Positions 50,048 to 58,571 of a DNA stretch of 64,000 nucleotides are shown here, in pieces. The translations under genes and the position numbers were made by a program. The stretch is taken from the NCBI GenBank assembly GCA_004555405.1, contig SFIE01000004.1:1-64000 (forward strand). The letters are read 5' to 3'. Source of the DNA: Subdoligranulum sp. GTDB lineage: Bacteria > Bacillota > Clostridia > Oscillospirales > Ruminococcaceae. Each line of letters starts with the position of its first letter. Positions within the stretch are counted from its first letter, which is position 1. The notes under the pieces were generated by a model. The model ran no database searches. It was not told the DNA's origin and saw only the letters and a program-made list of their open reading frames with translations.

Positions 50048-51706
50048 TCACTTTGCCACCATGATATAAATTGTGTTCTCGTTCACGCGCCCATCGTTGC
50101 CGCACAGCACGGCATAGGGCTTATAATCGCTGGTATACCCCTGCCAGTCGGTTTCAGACTGTGTGATCATCACCGGCTTATTGGCGCGGATATATTCGTT
50201 TTCTATGCTTGTGTAATCGCTGTAGGGGGCGTTTCCGTAAGGGATATATTCCGTTTGGAACACACCCAAAAATCCCTCGGCGGTGCGGTTATAGATGTTC
50301 TTTTCGGGGTATTTTTCCTTCAGCTCATCCAGCACCGTGTACAGCTGATCATAAAATGCCGCCGTATCCGCCGAAAGGCGCAGGCCGTTCAGATAGGGAT
50401 AACGGCTGTCGGCAAACACCGCCGTATCATTGCGATTCCAGTTTTCGTCCATATAAAAGCTGGTAATGCCGGGGCGGGTTTCATGGGGGTTCTTTTCATA
50501 ATGCAAAACGCCCATGCTGGCCAGCGCAAAATAGCCGCGCACAGCCACATTGCCTGCCAGCAGCACCACCGCCGCCAGCGCAGCCAGCCTTTGCAGCTTT
50601 GCAAAGCGCACAGCGGGCCTGCACAGCTGATAAGCCAACACCGGCAGCATGGGCAGCGCCGCCCAATACCAGTGGCGGTAATCCGAAACCGGATAGTACT
50701 GCGCCCAGCCGCCCACGGCATACACGCACAGCACCACGGCCCATACTTCTTTTTGCTCACAGGGCGGCAGGTGCGGCGAGCGGGGGCTTTTGGCATACGC
50801 CGACAGCACCGGCACGCCAATGCGCAAAAGGCAAAGGCACGCCGCGGCAGGCAGCACCAGCCAAATGCAGTCGATCAGCGGGTTTCGCTTGATCCACGCG
50901 CCTGCCAGGCTCCACACAAGGCGTACCAAAAATCCCGTGGAAGCGCCCGCCGTGTTGGTTTCGGCGGCAAAATTGCTGGTGCCCACGATCACCATGCCGT
51001 GCCATGCATCCAGTGTGCCGTTTTGCACCATGGGCAGCACCAGCACCGCCAGCTGTGCGGCAAAGCCGATGCCATACACCAGCAGCCCGTGCACAAATTC
51101 GCCCGTTTTTCGGCGGCGCATAATCTGCACCAGCACCAGGGCCCCGCCGCCCGCCATAAACGCCAGCAGGCCCACGGGCAGGCGGCACCAGGCACACAGC
51201 GCGGCGCAAAGCCCCGCCAGAGCCAGCTTGTAATATTTGCCGTCCTGTTCAAACTGCATCATGCATTCGCAGGCCAGCAGCTGAAAAAACAGCGCCGGGA
51301 TGCTGCTCCACGGATGCAGATGCCAGAAATACATATAGCTGAGCGCCGGGGCCAGCAGTGCCGAAATCAGCGCCATGGTGCGGCCTGTCAGCTTTTTGCC
51401 CACGGTATACAGCAAAACGCCGCACCCGGCCATGCCCACAGCCGCCGCGATCTGAATGCTGGCCATACTATCGCCAAAAAGGCGGATGAACAGCGCATCA
51501 TACCACACAGCCAGCGCGCCGTATTGCGTAAAGGTGTCGCGAAACAGCACCGCCCCGTGCGCCACCTTGAGTGCAGCCTCAAACATCACGCCATCGTGAT
51601 GAGGGTCACAGCCATACAGGCCGAAATATAGAGTGAGCGCAAAGGTAACGGCCGCGATCAGTGCGCACAGCGCCGCATCCCGGCCCCGTGTTTCATGCTT
51701 TGGCAT
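50048..51706 (-). CDS. GT-C-like polytopic membrane protein
   Basis: About 552 aa with roughly eleven hydrophobic helices and a C-terminal soluble part (about 420-552). The first loop has CDPHHDGVMFEAAL followed by FRDTFTQYGAL, resembling the acidic-His first loop of GT-C enzymes (PMT/ArnT-like) that use polyprenyl-phosphate sugars outside the membrane. It could add a side-chain sugar supplied by the GtrB-like enzyme at 39205. A Wzy-type polymerase is the other possibility. The start is taken at the second ATG, which has AGGAAAG upstream; an ATG eight codons earlier (51730) is possible. Confidence 0.7.
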   Translation of the reverse strand: MPKHETRGRDAALCALIAAVTFALTLYFGLYGCDPHHDGVMFEAALKVAHGAVLFRDTFTQYGALAVWYDALFIRLFGDSMASIQIAAAVGMAGCGVLLYTVGKKLTGRTMALISALLAPALSYMYFWHLHPWSSIPALFFQLLACECMMQFEQDGKYYKLALAGLCAALCAWCRLPVGLLAFMAGGGALVLVQIMRRRKTGEFVHGLLVYGIGFAAQLAVLVLPMVQNGTLDAWHGMVIVGTSNFAAETNTAGASTGFLVRLVWSLAGAWIKRNPLIDCIWLVLPAAACLCLLRIGVPVLSAYAKSPRSPHLPPCEQKEVWAVVLCVYAVGGWAQYYPVSDYRHWYWAALPMLPVLAYQLCRPAVRFAKLQRLAALAAVVLLAGNVAVRGYFALASMGVLHYEKNPHETRPGITSFYMDENWNRNDTAVFADSRYPYLNGLRLSADTAAFYDQLYTVLDELKEKYPEKNIYNRTAEGFLGVFQTEYIPYGNAPYSDYTSIENEYIRANKPVMITQSETDWQGYTSDYKPYAVLCGNDGRVNENTIYIMVAK

Positions 51707-51745
51707 GGCTTTCTCTTTCCTGTTTTTCATCGGTTTTGCGCCGCC

Positions 51746-52798
51746 TCAGCCAAAAAATTCGCTGATCTGCCGATCCATCACAGCGCTCACCGGCTCACCG
51801 GCCAGCCACGCCTTGCTGAATTCCACCGTTTTTTCAATGGCCTCGGCAATGTGCCAGCGGGGCTTCCAGCCAAAGGTGGCTTTCAGCAGGCTGCAGTCCA
51901 GCTTTAAAAAGCTGGCTTCGTGCGGGGCGTTTGCTTCGGCCTGGTTTTCCCACGAAAGGCCCTGCCCCCACTTTTCGCAGAACAGGTTCACCAGATCGCC
52001 CGTGTTCAGGCAATCGCAGTCATCGGGGCCTACATTATAATAGCCTGCGAATTTTTCTTCCTCATATTGCTTTTGTGCGATCATCAAATAGGCGGCAAGG
52101 GGCTCCAGCACGTGTTGGTAGGGCCGGGTAGACCACGGATTGCGCACACCGATCACGCGGCCCTGCATGGCAGCCCGCACACAGTCCGGCACAATGCGGT
52201 CTGCCGCAAAATCGCCGCCGCCGATCACATTGCCCGCGCGCGCCGTGCTTACAGCCACGCCGCCGTTTGCAAAAAAGCTGTTTTTATAGCTGTGGGTTGC
52301 CAGCTCTGAGCAGCTTTTGCTGTTGCTGTAGGGGTCAAAGCCGTCCAGCGGTTCATTTTCGCGGTAGCCCCAAGCCCATTCGTTGTTGTGATACACTTTG
52401 TCGGTGGTCACATTCAAAACACTTTTCACACCACCGCAAACGCGCACGCATTCCAGCAGGTTCACTGTGCCCATCACATTGGTTTCGTAGGTTTCACGGG
52501 GCGTGCGATAGCTTTCGCGCACAATGGGCTGGGCAGCCAGATGCAAAACGATCTCGGGCTTTGCCTCACGGAAGGCTGCCAGCAGATAATCGTAATCGCG
52601 CACATCGCCAATCATGCTGTTCATGCGGTTTTCCAGCCCGGACAGTGCAAACAGGCTGGGGTCGGTGGGGGGCTGCAGCGAATAGCCGGTCACCTGTGCG
52701 CCTGCCCCCACCAGCATCTGGCACAGCCATGTGCCTTTAAAGCCGGTGTGGCCCGTCACAAACACACGCTTGCCTTTGTAAAAGCTTAAATCGTTCAT
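51746..52798 (-). CDS. rfbG: CDP-glucose 4,6-dehydratase
   Basis: Extended SDR converting CDP-glucose to CDP-4-keto-6-deoxyglucose. The 350 aa protein has VTGHTGFKGTWLCQML, the Rossmann start typical of RfbG/DdhB, then HLAAQPIVRESYR, the catalytic Tyr-Lys in DPYSNSKSCSE, and RAGNVIGGGDFAADRIVPD. The combination with rfbF upstream and rfbH downstream makes a CDP- rather than dTDP- or GDP-sugar assignment secure. GAGGA precedes the ATG. Confidence 0.96.
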   Translation of the reverse strand: MNDLSFYKGKRVFVTGHTGFKGTWLCQMLVGAGAQVTGYSLQPPTDPSLFALSGLENRMNSMIGDVRDYDYLLAAFREAKPEIVLHLAAQPIVRESYRTPRETYETNVMGTVNLLECVRVCGGVKSVLNVTTDKVYHNNEWAWGYRENEPLDGFDPYSNSKSCSELATHSYKNSFFANGGVAVSTARAGNVIGGGDFAADRIVPDCVRAAMQGRVIGVRNPWSTRPYQHVLEPLAAYLMIAQKQYEEEKFAGYYNVGPDDCDCLNTGDLVNLFCEKWGQGLSWENQAEANAPHEASFLKLDCSLLKATFGWKPRWHIAEAIEKTVEFSKAWLAGEPVSAVMDRQISEFFG

Positions 52799-52816
52799 GT
52801 TCCGTCCTCGCTATTC

Positions 52817-53593
52817 TTAGTCCTGCCAGACTTTCCAGGGCGCTTTGCCGCTGGCCCACAGCTCTTCCAGCTTTTGCTTTTCGCGCTGGGTGTCCATGCA
52901 CTGCCAGAAGCCCGTGTGCATAAAGGCGCGCAGCTGGCCTGCCTTGGCCATGTTTTCAATGGGTGCCTTTTCAAACACGGTGGAATCGCCCTCGATGTAA
53001 TCGATCACGCCCGGCTCGCACACCATAAAGCCGGCATTGATCATGCTGCCGTCCAGATCATTTTTCTCACGGAAGCCGCTGATCTCGTTGTTTTCGCCAA
53101 TGTTCAGCACACCGAAGCGCTGCCCCACATTGACAGCCGTGATGGTGCACAGCTTGCCGTGTGCCTTGTGAAACTCCACCAGCTTGGCAATATCCACATT
53201 GCCCACGCCGTCACCATAAGTAAGCAGGAAGGGCTCGCCGTTCAGGTATTTGGCCACGCGCTTGATGCGCCCGCCCGTCATGGTTTCCAGGCCGGTGTCC
53301 ACCACCGTCACCTTCCACGGCTCGGCATGGCTGGTGTGAACTTCCATGCTGTTGGTGGCAAGATCAAAGGTAATATCGGCGTTGTGCAGATAATAATCCG
53401 CAAAATATTCCTTGATCACGTGCTGCTTATAGCCCGCGCAGATCACAAAATCATTGTAGCCGTAGGCCGAATAGATCTTCATGATATGCCAAAGGATCGG
53501 GTGATCCGAAATTTCGATCATAGGCTTGGGCTTAAACTGGCTTTCCTCGGTGATGCGGGTGCCGAAGCCCCCCGCCAAAATAACAACCTTCAT
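52817..53593 (-). CDS. rfbF: Glucose-1-phosphate cytidylyltransferase
   Basis: First enzyme of CDP-hexose synthesis: glucose-1-phosphate plus CTP gives CDP-glucose. The 258 aa protein begins MKVVILAGGFGTRITEESQF with KPKPMIEI, the cytidylyltransferase version of the nucleotidyltransferase signature, and includes YGDGVGNVDI and FWQCMDTQREK at the end. The ATG at 53591-53593 follows AAGGAGC. It is the first gene of the minus-strand glycan operon. Confidence 0.96.
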   Translation of the reverse strand: MKVVILAGGFGTRITEESQFKPKPMIEISDHPILWHIMKIYSAYGYNDFVICAGYKQHVIKEYFADYYLHNADITFDLATNSMEVHTSHAEPWKVTVVDTGLETMTGGRIKRVAKYLNGEPFLLTYGDGVGNVDIAKLVEFHKAHGKLCTITAVNVGQRFGVLNIGENNEISGFREKNDLDGSMINAGFMVCEPGVIDYIEGDSTVFEKAPIENMAKAGQLRAFMHTGFWQCMDTQREKQKLEELWASGKAPWKVWQD

Positions 53594-53696
53594 CGTAAGC
53601 ACTGCTCCTTACATCGGGCAAAAGGCCCGCTAATCTGTTGCTTTATAATTCATTTTGCCCGCTCAGGGCAGAGTTTTTGCATAGTTATACGGATAG

Positions 53697-53702
53697 AGTA
53701 TA
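53697..53702 (-). promoter_or_regulatory. Extended -10 promoter of minus glycan operon
   Basis: Minus-strand -10 TATACT preceded by TGG (extended -10). No good -35 lies at the right distance (TTTTCC), fitting an extended -10 promoter. The rfbF start is about 100 bases downstream. Confidence 0.5.
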
Positions 53703-53891
53703 CCACATTTTTCGCCATAGGAAAACCCCCGAGATGAATTTTGCCAAGGGGCACATTTCCGCTGACTTCGCACAGGAAAACGCAAACCGGAAAAGGCAGT
53801 TTTTCCGGCTTTCTCTGCTATGCTGCCCTGCCATGCAGCATGGCGGTGCAAACCGCCCCACTTCCCCTGCCCGGCTTTTGGGCGGCTGCGG

Positions 53892-53920
53892 TTGCATTTT
53901 TGCCCTGAAAAAGTTATACT
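53892..53920 (+). promoter_or_regulatory. Promoter of plus glycan operon
   Basis: Plus-strand -35 TTGCAT (53892-53897), 17-base spacer, -10 TATACT (53915-53920). It lies about 50 bases before the first glycosyltransferase of the plus arm. Confidence 0.7.
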
Positions 53921-53973
53921 GAAACTGGTTTATTTTGTGATTCTGATTCTTTACGATACAGGCAGGTGTAGTT

Positions 53974-55080
53974 ATGGCTCCCATTCGCGTGCTGCAGATC
54001 GTGCCCGCCATGAACGCAGGCGGCATGGAAACCTTTATTATGAATATATACCGCGCCATTGACCGGGAAAAGGTGCAGTTTGATTTTTTGTATCACTATG
54101 ATATGCCCTGTTTTTATGATGATGAGATCTTATCCCTGGGCGGGCATATCACCAAGCTCACCGTGCGGCAGGACAATGATCTGCCCAGATACCTGCGCCA
54201 GCTGAAGGCTTTTTTTACGGCGCATCCCGAGTATCATGTGATCCACGGGCATTACAGCGGTTTTGGAATGTTTTACAATTCTGTGGCCAGGCGCTGCGGC
54301 ATCACCGTGCGCGCCGGGCACAGCCACAATACAAACTACGAAAACAATCTGGTGGGCCGGCTGGACCGTGCCATGAGCTGGTTTTTCACCTTTGGCCTGA
54401 CCGACCGGTTTGCCTGCGGAATGCAGGCAGGCAGGGCGCTGTATCGCGGCGCACCCTTTACTTTTTTGCCCAACGGTGTGGATGCCGCTAAATTCAGCAC
54501 GCCGAACCCCGCCGGGCGGGCCGCGCTGCGCCGTGAGCTGGGCGTAAAAGATACCGATATTTTATACGGCCACATCGGCCGCTTTACCCAGCAGAAAAAT
54601 CATCCGTTTTTGCTGCGTATGTTTGCAGCGCTTTTGCAGCGGCAGCCGAATGCCCGGCTGGTGCTTTTGGGCGAGGGGGACGGGCTTTGTGCAGCCCGCC
54701 AGCAGGCCGAGCCCTTGGGCGATGCCGTGATTTTTGCGGGCGTAAAAAGCAACACCGCCGATTATTACCGTGCCATGGATGCTTTTTTGCTGCCCAGCCT
54801 GTTTGAGGGGCTGCCCGTGGTGCTGGTGGAAGCACAGGCGGCAGGCCTGCCCTGCTTTGCGGCCGACACGGTGGACCGCAGCGCTGCTTTTACCCCCAGT
54901 GTGCAGTTTTTGCCGCTGCAGGAAACCGCCTGGGTGAAGGCGCTGGAAAAAGCCGATTTGGCCCGCAACCCGAACGCGCTGGCTGAAACCCGCGCCGCCG
55001 GGTATGATATCATCGACAGCGCCAAAAAACTGCAGGAGTTTTATCTGCGCAAGGACAAGGAGGCCGCCCATGCAAACTGA
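53974..55080 (+). CDS. GT4 glycosyltransferase
   Basis: 368 aa GT-B enzyme of family 4 (EpsF/CapM-like): VLQIVPAMNAGGMETFIMN at the start, RAGHSHN in the acceptor domain, LPNGVDAAKF, GHIGRFTQQKNHPFLL and the donor-binding LPSLFEGLPVVLVEAQAAGLP with the EX7E spacing. First gene of the plus-strand glycan arm; the following genes overlap or nearly touch, so one transcript is likely. Confidence 0.92.
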   Translation: MAPIRVLQIVPAMNAGGMETFIMNIYRAIDREKVQFDFLYHYDMPCFYDDEILSLGGHITKLTVRQDNDLPRYLRQLKAFFTAHPEYHVIHGHYSGFGMFYNSVARRCGITVRAGHSHNTNYENNLVGRLDRAMSWFFTFGLTDRFACGMQAGRALYRGAPFTFLPNGVDAAKFSTPNPAGRAALRRELGVKDTDILYGHIGRFTQQKNHPFLLRMFAALLQRQPNARLVLLGEGDGLCAARQQAEPLGDAVIFAGVKSNTADYYRAMDAFLLPSLFEGLPVVLVEAQAAGLPCFAADTVDRSAAFTPSVQFLPLQETAWVKALEKADLARNPNALAETRAAGYDIIDSAKKLQEFYLRKDKEAAHAN

Positions 55081-56053
55081 AGCCCGCCCCCTTGTAAGCG
55101 TAGTGGTGCCGGTGTATAACCCCGGCGAATATTTTGCGCCGTTTTTGGCCAGCCTGCAGGCGCAGACCCTGCAGAACTGGCAGGCGATCCTGGTAGACGA
55201 TGGTTCCACCGACGGCAGCGCCGAACGCATAGACAGCGCCGCCCGGGCCGATGCGCGCATTCTGGCCGTTCACCAGCCCAACAGCGGCGCCGCCGCCGCC
55301 CGGGCCAGGGGCGTGGCGCTGGCCGAAGGCGAGTTTTTGCTCTGTGTGGACAGCGACGACCTGATGCACCCCCAAATGCTGCGCGCATTGGTGCAGGCCT
55401 GCCAAAGCCAGAACGCCCAGCTGGCATTTTGCCGCTTTGCACCCTTTACGGAAACTCCCTCGCCCGACACCGAACCGCCGGCCGGGCAGCCCCTTAGCGG
55501 ACAGGCTGCGCGGGAAATGCTGCTGCATGACCAGCGGCTGGACTATGCGCTGAGCAACAAGCTGTTCCGCGCCGGTGTGCTGACCGCCGATATGCTGCGC
55601 TGCCCGTACCGCTATAACGAAGATCTTTTAGCCAGCTGGCGGGCGTTTGCCGCCGTGCAAACCGCCGTGTTTCTGGATTTTGACGGCTATCACTGCCGCC
55701 AGCACGCCGCCAGCACCAGCCACAGCGGCATCACCCTTCCGTTTTTGACCGATCAGCTGGCCGTGGCAAAGCTTATTTTGCTGGATGCCGAGGGCACTTC
55801 CCTGCAGGCAAGCGCAAAGGCGTTTTATTATGAAAAGCTGCTGTATCTGGAAAGTATGATCCTGCGCCAGAGCGCACAGAGCGAGTTTGACAGCCTGCAT
55901 TCCACCCTTCGTGCCGAGCTTCGGTATGGGTTTCACGATGCCATGCACAGTGCCTTTCTGGGCACCGGCATGAAGGCGTGTGCCCTGCTCAGCCGCCGTG
56001 TGCCGCCGGTTTGGCACGCGGTGTGCCGACTGCTGCTGCGCGACAAACGATAA
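55070..56053 (+). CDS. GT2 glycosyltransferase
   Basis: 327 aa family 2 enzyme: VSVVVPVYNPGEYFAPFLASL, VDDGSTDGSAERID, and the metal site CVDSDDLMHPQML. The start at 55070 follows AAGGAGG and overlaps the previous gene by 11 bases; the longer frame is not conserved. One of five related GT2 genes in this arm. Confidence 0.9.
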   Translation: MQTEARPLVSVVVPVYNPGEYFAPFLASLQAQTLQNWQAILVDDGSTDGSAERIDSAARADARILAVHQPNSGAAAARARGVALAEGEFLLCVDSDDLMHPQMLRALVQACQSQNAQLAFCRFAPFTETPSPDTEPPAGQPLSGQAAREMLLHDQRLDYALSNKLFRAGVLTADMLRCPYRYNEDLLASWRAFAAVQTAVFLDFDGYHCRQHAASTSHSGITLPFLTDQLAVAKLILLDAEGTSLQASAKAFYYEKLLYLESMILRQSAQSEFDSLHSTLRAELRYGFHDAMHSAFLGTGMKACALLSRRVPPVWHAVCRLLLRDKR

Positions 56054-56076
56054 CAACCGATCTATGGGGAACCCGG

Positions 56077-57297
56077 ATGAAGATACTTTTTGTTTTGGAC
56101 TATGTTGATTTTCCCACCGCTGTAAACCCGCAGCTGGCCGCACGCCTGGCCGGGCAGCTGGTAAACATGGGTCACAGCGCCTCCCTTTTGCGCCTGTGGG
56201 ACGGCTGCACGCCGCCCCCGCCCCCGCCCGAGGGCGTGCAGGTGCAGGATCTTGCCTTTGCCGATGAACACCAGATGAATCTGGATCTGGAAAACGGCCG
56301 CAAGATCGGCAGCCCGGCTCCGGTGCGCGTTGCACGGCTGCTCACCCATCCTGCAGCCGCCGCGGCGGCGTTTCGGCAGCTGATCCTGCACAAAAACCGC
56401 CGCCAGACCGCCTGCACCAAAGCGATCGAACGCCTGTGCAGAGGGGCGCATTACGATGCCGTGGTGGCCGTGTGCGCACCCTATCACACGGCATGGGCGC
56501 TGGCCGATGCGGATATCCCGGCCAAAAAGGCCACATGGCAGATGGACCCGTACTCTGCCAACCGGGAATACACCCCCTACGGCGGCGCGCAAAAAGAGCT
56601 GGCCATGTACGCCAGGATCGACCGCGCGTTTATCACAAAGCTGATGGAGCCGGACTACGAAAGCGGCCCGTTGGCCCCCGCAAAGCCCAAAACGCAGGTG
56701 CTGGAATTTCCCTGCCTGTGCCCGCTGCCGCCTGCGCCCGCCCAAAGCCACACAGGGCTGCAATGCGTGTTTGCAGGCAGCCTGCACCCCGAGATCCGCC
56801 AGCCCTATGCGCTGCTTTCGCTGTTTGAAAAGCTGGCCGATGTGCCCGGCCTGCAGCTGGTGATGCTGGGCGGCGGCTGGGAGAATTTTCCTGCCGATGC
56901 GCCGGATGCCTGCCGCAAAGCACTGGGCCAGCGGCTTACGATCGCCGGGCAGGTGCCGCCCCAGCAGGCACGCAGCGCCATGGCCGGGGCGGATGTGCTG
57001 ATCAATCTTGGCAACACGGTGACCAACCAGCTGCCCAGCAAGATTTTTGAATATTTCAGCTCGGGCAAGCCGATTTTGAATCTGTGTGCCAACCCAAGCG
57101 ACCCGGCGCTGCGCTATTTTGCCCGCTATCCGCTGGCGCTTACGCTGTTTGCAAACGATGCCTCCGCCCCCGAAAAGCTGCGCTGCTGGCTGGCGGAAAC
57201 CGCCGGAAAACGGCTGGATTTTGCCCAAAGCGCCGCCTTGTTTGCCGAAAACACCCCCGCCGCTGTAGCCAAGGAGCTTTTGCGCGGGCTGCAATAA
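56077..57297 (+). CDS. Glycosyltransferase, GT-B fold
   Basis: 406 aa protein with a two-Rossmann GT-B appearance: MKILFVLDYVDFPTAVNPQLAARL, a linker, then VFAGSLHPEIRQPYALLSLF, LVMLGGGW and DVLINLGNTVTNQLPSKIFEYFSSGKPIL, the last resembling the donor region of family 4-like enzymes. Closest CAZy family uncertain. The start at 56077 has GGGGA 6 bases upstream. Confidence 0.78.
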   Translation: MKILFVLDYVDFPTAVNPQLAARLAGQLVNMGHSASLLRLWDGCTPPPPPPEGVQVQDLAFADEHQMNLDLENGRKIGSPAPVRVARLLTHPAAAAAAFRQLILHKNRRQTACTKAIERLCRGAHYDAVVAVCAPYHTAWALADADIPAKKATWQMDPYSANREYTPYGGAQKELAMYARIDRAFITKLMEPDYESGPLAPAKPKTQVLEFPCLCPLPPAPAQSHTGLQCVFAGSLHPEIRQPYALLSLFEKLADVPGLQLVMLGGGWENFPADAPDACRKALGQRLTIAGQVPPQQARSAMAGADVLINLGNTVTNQLPSKIFEYFSSGKPILNLCANPSDPALRYFARYPLALTLFANDASAPEKLRCWLAETAGKRLDFAQSAALFAENTPAAVAKELLRGLQ

Positions 57298-57322
57298 ATT
57301 TCCGAAAGGAACTGCCGAAACC

Positions 57323-58567
57323 ATGAAAGTTTTATGGCTTGTAAACCTCACCCTGCCCGAGCCCGCCAAGGCGCTGGGCTTTGGCAACAACCCTGTGGGC
57401 GGCTGGCTGATCGGCCAGCGCGAGCAGCTGAAGCACAGCGTTTCGTTGGTGATCTGCTCCATTGACGCCCGCGTGAAACAGCCTGAGTTTTTAACCATCG
57501 ACTCTGTGGATTATGCTGTTTTGCCCACCGGCAGCCGCGAAGAATTCAGCGCGCTGCTGCAAAACGCACAGCCGGATCTGGTTCACCTGTGGGGCAGCGA
57601 AAATCCGGCTGCCCCTGCGCTGGTGAGCCTGTGCAGCCCCGAACGCATTCTGCTGTCGGCACAGGGCATCATGACCCCCTACACCGAGCATTTGCTGGAC
57701 GGTGTGCCCGAAAAATACTGCCGCAGCAGCCCTTTGCAAAAGCTGGCGACCGTGATCGACCGGGGCGAGCTTTTGGATCGGGAGCTGGCCTTTTATCAAG
57801 AGCAAAGCAAAAAGGAAGCCGCCCTGCTGGCCGGCCTGCGCCATGTGACGGGCCGCACCCCCTGGGATAAGGCCGAGCTTGCCCTGCTTGCCCCCCATGC
57901 GGCCTATTATGTGTGCAACGAAACGCTGCGCCCCGGATTTTTTTCGGCGCGCTGGCAGGGCGGGCCCCAAAAGCCCGTGCTGTTTTTAAGCCAGGGAAAC
58001 CAGCCCCGCAAGGGCCTGCACTGGCTGCTGCAGGCTTTGCCCCTCGTGCTGGAAAGATATCCTGATCTTACATTACATATTGCAGGCTGGCCCATGGTGA
58101 AAAAGGGCCCTCTGTTAGAGCCTTTGCTGCGCCTGCTGCTGCCGTATCAAACCTATTTGAAAAAGCTGATCCGGAAATATCATCTGGAAAAGCAGGTGGT
58201 GTGGCTGGGCTGTTTGAGCGAAGCGGATATGCGCGCCGCGCTTTTGCAAAGCAGCATTTTTGTGATGCCCAGCAGCTTGGAAAACAGCCCCAACAGCCTT
58301 GGTGAGGCCATGCTGCTGGGAATGCCCTGCATTGCCACCGATGCCGGCGGCACAGCCGGTATGCTGACCAACGGCAAAGAGGGCATTTTGTATGCGCCCG
58401 AGGATGTGCCCGCGCTTACCGCCGCCATTCTTTCGCTGCTGGATGACCCGGCCAAGGCACGCCGCTATGGCGATGCCGCCCGCGAGCGTGCGCTCGTCAC
58501 GCATGACCCCGTGCGCAACGGGCAGGCCATGCTGAAAATTTACCGCACCATTTTAAAGGAGGAATAA
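57323..58567 (+). CDS. GT4 glycosyltransferase
   Basis: 414 aa GT-B family 4 enzyme: VLWLVNLTLPEPAKALG at the start, HLWGSENPAAP, FLSQGNQPRKGLHWLL, and the donor region MPSSLENSPNSLGEAMLLGMPCIATDAGGTAGML with the EX7E-like element in variant form. GAAAGGAA precedes the ATG. It ends 4 bases before the next gene. Confidence 0.9.
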   Translation: MKVLWLVNLTLPEPAKALGFGNNPVGGWLIGQREQLKHSVSLVICSIDARVKQPEFLTIDSVDYAVLPTGSREEFSALLQNAQPDLVHLWGSENPAAPALVSLCSPERILLSAQGIMTPYTEHLLDGVPEKYCRSSPLQKLATVIDRGELLDRELAFYQEQSKKEAALLAGLRHVTGRTPWDKAELALLAPHAAYYVCNETLRPGFFSARWQGGPQKPVLFLSQGNQPRKGLHWLLQALPLVLERYPDLTLHIAGWPMVKKGPLLEPLLRLLLPYQTYLKKLIRKYHLEKQVVWLGCLSEADMRAALLQSSIFVMPSSLENSPNSLGEAMLLGMPCIATDAGGTAGMLTNGKEGILYAPEDVPALTAAILSLLDDPAKARRYGDAARERALVTHDPVRNGQAMLKIYRTILKEE

Positions 58568-58571
58568 CCCC

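Larger units (their letters stand above)
53594..53973. other. Divergent control region of the glycan locus
   Basis: 380-base intergenic region between rfbF (minus) and the first plus-strand glycosyltransferase. It holds the two promoters listed separately. Between them (53703-53891) there is only a short ATGCTG / CAGCAT hairpin and no convincing coding frame. No operator motif was recognised. Confidence 0.7.

Noticed and set aside
48641..51631. 996-residue plus-strand open frame across rfbH and the GT-C-like gene
   Set aside because: It is the antisense shadow of two well-supported minus-strand genes and has no ribosome binding site or recognisable domain.
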